Shown one piece after another: positions 21,552 to 27,390 of a stretch of DNA of 27,846 bases. Numbering within the stretch: the stretch's first letter is position 1; each line of letters begins with the position of its first letter. The DNA comes from Neisseriaceae bacterium HSC-16F19 (GTDB taxonomy: Bacteria > Pseudomonadota > Gammaproteobacteria > Burkholderiales > Neisseriaceae): assembly GCF_024171525.1 (NCBI RefSeq), contig NZ_JALJZY010000025.1, positions 1-27,846 on the forward strand. Reading direction: 5' to 3'. A program made the translations under genes and the position numbers. The notes under the pieces are model-generated. The model was not told the origin of the DNA and did no database searches. It worked only from the letters and a program-made list of their open reading frames with translations.

Positions 21552-22256
21552 TTAAACGATTTTATTCACTACCCATGTACCAGAACGAATGGCTTCCATG
21601 AATTCCTTTTTGAAATAAAAGGCGTGATTTTTATTGGAAATATGGCGATTGTAAGTAGTTGAAAAAATTGGATTGTAAGTGCCATCTGAACGTTTGGAAT
21701 CTTTGGAACGAATTTGGATGAATGTTCCATTTGATGTATGGATAAAGCCATCGTTTGATTCTTGTATATGTTGATTTAACAGTTGACGAATTTTTAAAAA
21801 ATCGTTCTTAAGCTGTTGATGAACCAATGGGTTGCGATCTAAGCAAAGATGGTATGCAGAGTGGATAAACCAATTGTCAGGATTATCGCCAACCTTGCAA
21901 ATAGGTACATACAACATATTGTGGATTTTTTGGTAAACCCAACTGTTTTCAAAGGTTAGATCATTATTGATTAAGTCATCAAATGACTTAGAGATTTGTG
22001 AGATAAACATCGTTTCCAACGGTTTGCCCGAAGCATCCGATTTATTGGTTTTCAGCTCGCCGTCTGAAAAATCAGTAAGCGAAGAAGTGTTTTTTAATCC
22101 AATCAGTTTTTCGAGAAATTGACCTACGCCGCCTTTATTGATTTTCATATCAAAGGGCAGATATTCAGGGAAGCGGTTTTGATATTCTGTTTTTAAGTCA
22201 ATCAGCGGACGACCTTGGTTTTCTTGTAAAAATGGATAAGCATCAATCAGCTTCAT
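21552..22256 (-). CDS. MutH/Sau3AI-family type II restriction endonuclease
   Basis: The 234-residue protein aligns by eye to MutH: GGVGQFLEKLIGL like GWVGMLLE..LG, DFSDGELKT with the Asp...Glu-X-Lys catalytic set, GKPLETMFIS like GRPLETTFV, and near the C-terminus GTFIQIRSKDSKRSDG and HAFYFKKEFMEAI like YLQIRPKA and FYLKKNF. MutH and Sau3AI act at GATC, which fits the Dam-type methylases. This is not the DpnB type of nuclease. I start at ATG 22256 (MKLIDAYPFL), which overlaps the controller gene by 14 bases; ATG 22295 is an alternative. The gene is clearly AT-rich (22 G+C in the 60 bases 21661-21720), unlike its neighbours. Confidence 0.87.
   Translation of the reverse strand: MKLIDAYPFLQENQGRPLIDLKTEYQNRFPEYLPFDMKINKGGVGQFLEKLIGLKNTSSLTDFSDGELKTNKSDASGKPLETMFISQISKSFDDLINNDLTFENSWVYQKIHNMLYVPICKVGDNPDNWFIHSAYHLCLDRNPLVHQQLKNDFLKIRQLLNQHIQESNDGFIHTSNGTFIQIRSKDSKRSDGTYNPIFSTTYNRHISNKNHAFYFKKEFMEAIRSGTWVVNKIV
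22059..22068 (+). repeat. Canonical Neisseria uptake 10-mer inside the nuclease gene
   Basis: GCCGTCTGAA, the dialect of N. meningitidis/gonorrhoeae, not the dialect of the rest of the window. On the coding strand it spells part of the Ser-Asp-Gly codons of the catalytic DFSDGELK motif, so codon choice could also produce it. A one-mismatch copy (GCCATCTGAA) at 21681-21690 covers another Ser-Asp-Gly. Confidence 0.55.
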
Positions 22257-22476
22257 GATTTTCCTTAAAATTAACGAGTGTAGGTAAAGGTACATTTAAC
22301 GCATCAGATAATCTGATGAGATTTAACAGGGCAGGATTACGTTCTCCCCGTTCAATCATTCCGATGTAAGTACGATGCATATTGGCTCTTTCAGCCAGGC
22401 TTTCTTGACTTAGCCCTTGGTTTTGTCTGATTTGGCGAATATGCATACCAAAAAGTTTGAGATAATTTGTTTCCAT
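22243..22476 (-). CDS. HTH (XRE/Cro-type) controller protein of the restriction system
   Basis: The 77-residue protein is almost entirely a Cro/C1-type helix-turn-helix: FGMHIRQIRQNQGLSQESLA, ERANMHRTYIGMIERGERNP, then LIRLSDALNVPLPTLV. Size, position directly before the nuclease gene and overlap with it by 14 bases fit a C protein that delays nuclease synthesis until methylation is complete. ATG 22476 (METNYL) is my choice; ATG 22485 three codons upstream is possible; neither has a strong ribosome binding site. A longer frame reaching 22614 is not believed. AT-rich like the nuclease gene. Confidence 0.85.
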   Translation of the reverse strand: METNYLKLFGMHIRQIRQNQGLSQESLAERANMHRTYIGMIERGERNPALLNLIRLSDALNVPLPTLVNFKENHEAD

Positions 22477-22512
22477 GACAGGCATTTTGATGATTTTGAA
22501 AAGGCTTTCCAC

Positions 22513-22554
22513 ATACAATAAGTATCTGTTCTTATGTTCGACATGCACCATGTC
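22513..22554 (-). promoter_or_regulatory. Candidate controller-protein operators and promoter
   Basis: GACATG-CAC-CATGTC (22540-22554) is a perfect 6+3+6 inverted repeat; ATAC-AATAA-GTAT (22513-22525) is a second, weaker one. On the minus strand CTGACA overlaps the first palindrome and is followed after 16 bases by TAAGAA, a weak promoter for the controller and nuclease genes. The arrangement fits autoregulation. Confidence 0.5.
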
Positions 22555-22566
22555 AGCGCTTAATTT

Positions 22567-22595
22567 TTGAAAAATACAATCCATTGATATATTTA
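22567..22595 (+). promoter_or_regulatory. Candidate promoter for pheT
   Basis: TTGAAA (22567-22572), 17 bases, TATTTA (22590-22595); TATATT at 22588 with a 15-base spacer is an alternative. It lies 17 bases before the pheT ATG, with AAGAGA as ribosome binding site between. It would free pheT from the interrupted pheS transcript. Confidence 0.5.
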
Positions 22596-22612
22596 TAGAA
22601 TAGAAAGAGACC

Positions 22613-24973
22613 ATGCAATTTTCCTACAACTGGCTCAAAACCCAAGCCGACCCCAATCTGAGTGCCGAGGCATTCGCGCATTTGCTCACCATGTCCGGCC
22701 TGGAGGTGGAAGAGGCCGAAACCGCTGCGCCTGCGTTTAATAATGTGGTGGTGGCGGAAGTAAAAACTGTGGAAAAACACCCCGATGCCGACCGTCTGAA
22801 TATCACCCAAGTCGATGCGGGCACCGGCGAGCTGATCCAGATTGTCTGCGGTGCGCCCAATGTGCGTGCGGGTGTGAAAGTGCCTTGCGCCCTGCCGGGT
22901 GCGGTGCTGCCGGGCAATTTCAAAATCAAACCCACCAAAATGCGCGGCCAGGCTTCCAACGGCATGCTGTGCTCTACCAACGAGCTGGGCCTGCCCGATG
23001 ACGGTGTGGACGGTCTGCACATCCTGAGCGCCGATGCGCCGGTGGGGCAAAACATCCGCGACTATCTGGATTTGGACGACACCGTTTTCACCCTGAAAAT
23101 CACCCCCAACCGCGCCGACTGCCTGAGTATCAAAGGTTTGGCGCGGGAAGTGGCGGCTTTGACCCAATGCGCCAATACTCCGGTGGCGATTCAGGCAGCC
23201 GCGGTAACCAGCAGCAAAAAACAGCCGGTGCGCATTGATGCGCCCGCCGATTGCGGCCGTTTCTTAAGCCGGGTGATTGAGGGTGTGAATGCCCGTGCCG
23301 CGTCTCCGGCTTGGATGCAGCAGCGTCTGGCACGCAGCGGCGTGCGCAGCATTTCCGCACTGGTGGACATCGGCAATTATGTGATGCTGGAACTGGGCCA
23401 GCCCATGCATGTGTTCGATGCCGACAAACTCACCGGCAGCATTATCGTGCGCCGTGCCGCCGCGGGCGAAACCTTGGCCTGTTTGAATGAAAAAACCGTC
23501 ACCCTGGCCGACAACACCCTGTTGATTGCCGATGAAGCCGGTGCCTTGAGCATGGCCGGTATGATGGGTGGCGAAGCCAGTGCGGTAACCGACGACACGC
23601 AAAACATCGTCTTGGAAGCGGCCTGGTTTGCGCCGGAAGTGATTGCCGGTAAGGCGCGCCAATACGGTTTCGGCTCCGATTCGTCTTTCCGTTTCGAGCG
23701 CGGTGTCGATTTTGCCTTGCAGCGCGATGCCATCGAACGCGCCACCGAGTTGGTATTGCAGATTTGCGGCGGTGCCGCCGGTGAGGTGGTGGAGGCCGTG
23801 GGCCAATTACCCGAACGCGGACGCGTGGCCGTGCGCACCGAGCGCGTGCAAAAACTGATGGGCGTGCCGGTGGATGAAGTGCGCATGGAAAGCATTTTGC
23901 AGGCCTTGGGTTTGGCGCCACAAAAAACCGACGGCGGCTTGGAAGCCACGGCTCCGTCTTTCCGTTTCGATATCGAAATCGAAGCCGATTTGATTGAAGA
24001 AATCGCCCGCGTGTACGGCTACGAAAACATTCCCGATAACCACACCGCAGGCTGCCTGAATATGCTGCCGCTGCCGGAAACCCGTCGCAACCGCTTTGCG
24101 GTGTACAGCCATATGGCGGCGCGCGGCTATCAGGAAGTGGTGAGCTACGCCTTTGTGAACGAGCAATGGGAGCAGGATTTCGCCGCCAACATCCAGCCCA
24201 TCCGCCTGCAAAACCCACTGGCGGCACAATACAGCGTGATGCGTTCTACTTTGATTGGCGGTCTGGTGGAAATCCTGCAAAACAACCTCAACCGCAAGCA
24301 AAACCGCGTGCGCGTATTTGAAATTGCGCGTGTGTTCAGCAAGGATGCCGACGGCGCCTTTGTCCAAAACGAGCGCATCGGCGGCTTGGCTTACGGCAGC
24401 GCCGTGCCCGAACAATGGGGCGAAAAAGCACGCGCAGTCGATTTTTACGATGTCAAAGGCGATATCGAAAGCCTGTTGGCGGGTAAAAATGCGGTATTCG
24501 TGAAAGCGGAACATCCGGCGCTGCATCCGGGACGTACCGCCGAAATCCACATCGACGGCCACAGCGTGGGCTTTGTCGGCGAACTGCATCCGCAATGGCT
24601 GCAAAAATACGATTTGCCGCAAGCGCCGCTGGTGTTTGAAATCGATATGGACGCCGTGCTCGGCCGCGAAAAAACCGTGTACCGCCCGGTGTCGAAATTC
24701 CAGCCTGCGCGCCGCGACTTGGCCTTTGTGCTGCCTGAAAACACCAGCCACGACCAATTGCTGGCCGCCTTGCGCGCAGTACGCAGCAAACTGGTGCAGG
24801 AAATCGCCGTCTTCGACGTATACCGTGGCAGCGGCCTGCCCGAAGGCATGAAGAGCATCGCGGTGAAAGTGGTGTTGCAGGACGCCGAAGCCACACTCAC
24901 CGACGAGGCCGTAGAGCCGGTGGTGCAGGCGTTGGTGGAAGCGGCCGCCGCAGTGGGCGCCAAATTGCGTTAA
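22613..24973 (+). CDS. pheT: Phenylalanyl-tRNA synthetase beta subunit
   Basis: The 786-residue partner of PheS has the full bacterial layout. An N-terminal EMAP-II-like tRNA-binding domain (about 40-150) contains VCGAPNVRAGVKVPCALPGA. The B3/B4 editing region follows: SRVIEGVNARAASPAWMQQR and LVDIGNYVMLELGQPMHVFD. The B5 region ends FDIEIEADLIEEIARVYGYENIP, the catalytic-like domain is SVMRSTLIGGLVEIL, and the C-terminal FDX-ACB domain is SKFQPARRDLAFVLPE onward. Length equals the neisserial protein as I recall. It is intact despite the insert upstream. An exact uptake sequence lies at 24050-24061. Confidence 0.97.
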   Translation: MQFSYNWLKTQADPNLSAEAFAHLLTMSGLEVEEAETAAPAFNNVVVAEVKTVEKHPDADRLNITQVDAGTGELIQIVCGAPNVRAGVKVPCALPGAVLPGNFKIKPTKMRGQASNGMLCSTNELGLPDDGVDGLHILSADAPVGQNIRDYLDLDDTVFTLKITPNRADCLSIKGLAREVAALTQCANTPVAIQAAAVTSSKKQPVRIDAPADCGRFLSRVIEGVNARAASPAWMQQRLARSGVRSISALVDIGNYVMLELGQPMHVFDADKLTGSIIVRRAAAGETLACLNEKTVTLADNTLLIADEAGALSMAGMMGGEASAVTDDTQNIVLEAAWFAPEVIAGKARQYGFGSDSSFRFERGVDFALQRDAIERATELVLQICGGAAGEVVEAVGQLPERGRVAVRTERVQKLMGVPVDEVRMESILQALGLAPQKTDGGLEATAPSFRFDIEIEADLIEEIARVYGYENIPDNHTAGCLNMLPLPETRRNRFAVYSHMAARGYQEVVSYAFVNEQWEQDFAANIQPIRLQNPLAAQYSVMRSTLIGGLVEILQNNLNRKQNRVRVFEIARVFSKDADGAFVQNERIGGLAYGSAVPEQWGEKARAVDFYDVKGDIESLLAGKNAVFVKAEHPALHPGRTAEIHIDGHSVGFVGELHPQWLQKYDLPQAPLVFEIDMDAVLGREKTVYRPVSKFQPARRDLAFVLPENTSHDQLLAALRAVRSKLVQEIAVFDVYRGSGLPEGMKSIAVKVVLQDAEATLTDEAVEPVVQALVEAAAAVGAKLR

Positions 24974-24976
24974 ACC

Positions 24977-25000
24977 GCTGCGGGCCGCCGTGCCCGCAGC
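24977..25000. other. Strong hairpin between pheT and ihfA
   Basis: GCTGCGGGC pairs with GCCCGCAGC around a six-base loop, four bases past the pheT stop. No T tract follows, so it may slow or stabilise rather than end the transcript. Confidence 0.5.
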
Positions 25001-25051
25001 ATAAAAGCTGCACATTTAGTATGAATATTCGGGAAAATTGTTTTTATTTTC

Positions 25052-25080
25052 TTGAATGCACAGAATTTTTTAGCGATAAT
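25052..25080 (+). promoter_or_regulatory. Promoter of ihfA
   Basis: TTGAAT (25052-25057), 17 bases, GATAAT (25075-25080), in an AT-rich stretch 29 bases before the ATG. ihfA can thus be made apart from pheT. Confidence 0.7.
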
Positions 25081-25108
25081 AAGCGCTTTCGTTAACGAGA
25101 AGACCCGT

Positions 25109-25411
25109 ATGACACTTACCAAAGCAGAACTGGCCGATATTTTGGTCGACAAAGTCGGCGGCATGACCAAGCATGACGCCAAAGAAATCGTAGAACTGTT
25201 TTTCGAAGAAATCCGCAGCACCCTGGAGCGTGGCGAAGAAATCAAAATTTCCGGCTTCGGCAATTTCCAATTGCGCGACAAACCGCAACGCCCCGGCCGC
25301 AACCCCAAAACCGGCGAAGAAGTACCCATTTCCGCCCGTCGTGTGGTAACCTTCCATGCATCGCAAAAACTCAAAGGCATGGTGGATCACTTCTATGGCA
25401 AACAATCTTAA
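25109..25411 (+). CDS. ihfA: Integration host factor alpha subunit
   Basis: The 100-residue HU/IHF-fold protein pairs with IhfB to bend DNA at specific sites. ELADILVDKVGGMTKHDAKEIVE forms the dimer helices, ISGFGNFQLRDK the body and RPGRNPKTGEEVPI the DNA-inserting arm with its Pro. The alpha subunit is indicated by the pheT neighbourhood shared with many proteobacteria. I use ATG 25109 (MTLTKAEL); an upstream in-frame extension overlaps the promoter. It overlaps the MerR-like gene by 17 bases. IHF is known to bind Correia elements in Neisseria. Confidence 0.95.
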   Translation: MTLTKAELADILVDKVGGMTKHDAKEIVELFFEEIRSTLERGEEIKISGFGNFQLRDKPQRPGRNPKTGEEVPISARRVVTFHASQKLKGMVDHFYGKQS

Positions 25412-25712
25412 ACCCATTCCCGCCAAACGCTATTTCAGCCTCGACGAATTGTGCCGCCTGGCCGACATCAGTCCGGCGCAATTCGAGGCTTGGCAGCATG
25501 AAAACGGTGTCGTAGTGGGCTACGGCGGCGACCGCTATACCCGCCAGGACGTTTTGAAAGTGCGGCAATTGAGCCAAACCTTCAGCCCCTACATCAACCC
25601 GTTTACCCGCAATCAGACCGATGCCAACGGCAACCCGGCCATCGATGCCGACGAAGTGCGCAGCCAGTTGCAGGATGTGTTAAAAAATATCGAAAACACC
25701 CTTGCCAAATAA
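25395..25712 (+). CDS. MerR-like HTH regulator
   Basis: The 105-residue protein has an N-terminal winged-helix MerR-type DNA-binding region: KRYFSLDELCRLADISPAQFEAWQ, then GYGGDRYTRQDVLKVRQLSQ. No long dimerisation coiled coil or metal-binding Cys is present. The rest is polar, ending VLKNIENTLAK. The order ihfA, merR-like gene, tRNA-Pro is also known in pseudomonads (recalled), so this is an old conserved arrangement. The ATG at 25395 overlaps ihfA by 17 bases and fits the family N-terminus. Target genes unknown. Confidence 0.85.
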   Translation: MANNLKPIPAKRYFSLDELCRLADISPAQFEAWQHENGVVVGYGGDRYTRQDVLKVRQLSQTFSPYINPFTRNQTDANGNPAIDADEVRSQLQDVLKNIENTLAK

Positions 25713-25729
25713 CGAAAGCCTGCTATAAT
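25702..25729 (+). promoter_or_regulatory. Promoter of tRNA-Pro
   Basis: TTGCCA (25702-25707), 16 bases, perfect TATAAT (25724-25729) with extended TGC before it. The -35 overlaps the end of the MerR-like gene. Confidence 0.78.
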
Positions 25730-25745
25730 CCCGCTTCTTTCGAGT

Positions 25746-25822
25746 CGGAGTGTGGCGCAGTCTGGTAGCGCACTTGCATGGGGTGCAAGGGGTCGAAGGT
25801 TCGAATCCTTTCACTCCGACCA
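25746..25822 (+). tRNA. tRNA-Pro(GGG)
   Basis: 77-base tRNA with encoded CCA. Acceptor stem CGGAGTG / CACTCCG, anticodon stem CTTGC / GCAAG, loop ATGGGGT with anticodon GGG, T arm GGTTCGAATCC. Its 3' half is the probable attachment site of the element whose integrase follows. Confidence 0.97.
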
Positions 25823-25832
25823 TTAAAGCCTT

Positions 25833-25866
25833 AAAAATCAGCTATTCACAGTAGCTGATTTTTTTA
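25833..25866 (+). terminator. Terminator after tRNA-Pro, overlapping the integrase stop
   Basis: AAAATCAGCTA / TAGCTGATTTT stem followed by Ts. Its T tract contains the reverse of the integrase stop codon (25864-25866), so it also lies at the end of the minus-strand integrase gene. Confidence 0.88.
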
Positions 25867-26892
25867 TGCCTGTATGGTTTGTGTCAAATTTGTGTCAATC
25901 CGGGAAACGTTGCCCGCGTGCAGGTGCAAATGTTCCACGCTCAGGTGGGCGTATTTGCGCAGCATGGTGATGTCGTTCCAGCCGCCTAGCTCTTGCAGGA
26001 CGTGCAGCGGGGTGCCGTTCATGACGTGACGGGTGGCCCATGTGTGGCGCAGGTCGTGAAAATGGAAGTCTTCAATGCCTGCACGCTTGAGGGCCTGCCG
26101 CCATGCGTTGCCGTTGACGCGCAGCATGGGTTTGCCGCGAAACACGAAAACGTGTTTTTTGTCTTCTCCCAAACAGGCGGCCAACACGGCCATGGCGTCT
26201 GCGTTGAGCGGTACGCCGATGGACTTGCCCGCTTTGGCTTGGTCTGCGTGTATCCATGCTTGGCGGCGGTTCAGGTCTATCTGCTTCCACTCCAGGCCGA
26301 GGATGTTGCTCATGCGCAGACCTGTGGCCAGGGCGAACACCACGATGCGCTGCATGTGGGCGGGCAGTTCCTGCAACAGGCGCTGCTCTTCGTCTTCGCT
26401 CAGCCAGCGTATGCGGCGGTCGGGCTCTTGCAGCAGTTTGATTTGCGGGATTTTGTCCAGCCATTCCCACGCGAGGGCGGCGCGCAGGATGACGCGGGTT
26501 TGCTGCAATACCATGTTGACCGTGCGCGGTTTGACACCCTCCGCCTGTTTGGCGTGCTGGATGGCTTTAATCACGTGCCGGTCTACTTCCGACAGTTTCA
26601 AATGACCGAGGTGGGCATCCAGCCATTTCAGCGGTATCAGATAGTTTGGGTTGCCTGCCCGTTTCGGGTCTTCCTGCAACCATTCCACCACGGCTTCCTG
26701 CCATGTGTAGTCGGGCCTTTCTCCCAGTTGTTGCTGTCGCCAGCATTCTTCATAGTGGCGTGACGCTAGTTCGCGCGCTTGCCGTTCGTTTTCAGTCCGA
26801 GCAGTTCGGCGTATGCGCTTGCCGTTGGGCGCGGTGAATGCGTAGTGCCAGATTTTGTTTCGGCGCTGTAGTTGGATAAGGGTTTTGGACAT
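25864..26892 (-). CDS. int: Tyrosine-type site-specific integrase
   Basis: The 342-residue recombinase has an N-terminal arm-type DNA-binding part (NKIWHYAFTAPNGKRIRRTA), a core-binding domain, and the catalytic domain: Arg193 in ATGLRMSNILGLEW, Lys in the AKAGKSIGVPL strand, His279 and Arg282 in HFHDLRHTWA, Trp305 in LGGWNDITML, and Tyr314 in RKYAHLS. A GGAGAGGAGG ribosome binding site fixes the ATG at 26890-26892. It reads toward tRNA-Pro and ends 41 bases from it, the usual position for an integrase using that tRNA as att site. It overlaps the excisionase-like gene by 127 bases. Confidence 0.94.
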   Translation of the reverse strand: MSKTLIQLQRRNKIWHYAFTAPNGKRIRRTARTENERQARELASRHYEECWRQQQLGERPDYTWQEAVVEWLQEDPKRAGNPNYLIPLKWLDAHLGHLKLSEVDRHVIKAIQHAKQAEGVKPRTVNMVLQQTRVILRAALAWEWLDKIPQIKLLQEPDRRIRWLSEDEEQRLLQELPAHMQRIVVFALATGLRMSNILGLEWKQIDLNRRQAWIHADQAKAGKSIGVPLNADAMAVLAACLGEDKKHVFVFRGKPMLRVNGNAWRQALKRAGIEDFHFHDLRHTWATRHVMNGTPLHVLQELGGWNDITMLRKYAHLSVEHLHLHAGNVSRIDTNLTQTIQA

Positions 26893-27086
26893 AATGCCTC
26901 CTCTCCGGCTGCACCGTTTTGCGCGGGCAGATTGTCGGACGATTTGATAAAAGCAACAAGCTCATCTTCAAAGAAATACCATCGACCCATTTTCTTGTAG
27001 CCGGGCACTTCACCTGTTTTTGCTTTGTAGCGCAGGGTTTCTGTGTGGATGTGCAGAAAGGCTGCGGCTGCCTGTAAATTCATCAT
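26766..27086 (-). CDS. Excisionase-like helix-turn-helix protein
   Basis: The 106-residue frame starts with an AlpA/Xis-type winged HTH: NLQAAAAFLHIHTETLRYKA, KTGEVPGYKKMGRWYFFEDE, LVAFIKSS (about residues 3-50). Such proteins direct excision or regulate the integrase. The part after about residue 60 is polar, lies mostly within the integrase gene in another frame, and may be an unselected tail. Two ATGs in a row (27086, 27083) are equally possible. A terminator (27098-27128) separates it from the upstream gene. Confidence 0.8.
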   Translation of the reverse strand: MMNLQAAAAFLHIHTETLRYKAKTGEVPGYKKMGRWYFFEDELVAFIKSSDNLPAQNGAAGEEALCPKPLSNYSAETKSGTTHSPRPTASAYAELLGLKTNGKRAN

Positions 27087-27097
27087 GGCGGTTTTCC

Positions 27098-27128
27098 AAA
27101 TAAAAAACCGTGACGCGGGTCACGGTTT
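27098..27128 (-). terminator. Rho-independent terminator downstream of the DUF551 gene
   Basis: AAACCGTGAC (27105-27114) pairs with GTCACGGTTT (27119-27128) with a four-base loop; on the minus strand TTTTTTATTT follows. Confidence 0.85.
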
Positions 27129-27147
27129 GGGGGTGGTTTTCGATACG

Positions 27148-27378
27148 CTATGCTGTTTGCGGCTCGGATGGCGGGGGATTTGAGGCGCTAGGCGGCTCTG
27201 GGATGGGCTGCCAGTGGGTGACGGTGCCCAGGCCAATATCAAACGAATCGGCGCGCCAGTCTTTGGCTGCGGCAAATTGCCGAATACATCTGCGGCTATG
27301 GCTGCCATAATCTACGCAAACCAAATATGAGTTGCCAGGTTCAGGCAGCCTGTCGTTGACGTTAATCCATTCTGTCAT
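27148..27378 (-). CDS. DUF551 family phage protein
   Basis: The 76-residue protein starts MTEWINVNDRLPEPGNSYLV and contains VTHWQPIPEPP, the two conserved blocks of DUF551, a small family common in prophages with no known function. GGAGACAG precedes the ATG. Its RLPEP codons contain an exact uptake sequence (27340-27351). It is transcribed with the gene upstream (12 bases between) and ends before a terminator. Confidence 0.83.
   Translation of the reverse strand: MTEWINVNDRLPEPGNSYLVCVDYGSHSRRCIRQFAAAKDWRADSFDIGLGTVTHWQPIPEPPSASNPPPSEPQTA
27340..27351 (-). repeat. DNA uptake sequence coinciding with the DUF551 motif
   Basis: Exact TTCAGGCAGCCT; on the coding strand AGG CTG CCT GAA spells the family-conserved Arg-Leu-Pro-Glu, so it may be a product of codon usage. 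Confidence 0.8.
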
Positions 27379-27390
27379 TTCTGTCTCCTC

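Noticed and set aside
22477..22614. Upstream extension of the controller protein to an ATG-like start at 22614
   Set aside because: It would overlap the pheT start and both palindromes, and the added residues are not part of an HTH protein.
23807..25015. A 402-codon frame antisense to pheT
   Set aside because: Shadow of pheT; His/Gln/Phe-rich with no motif.
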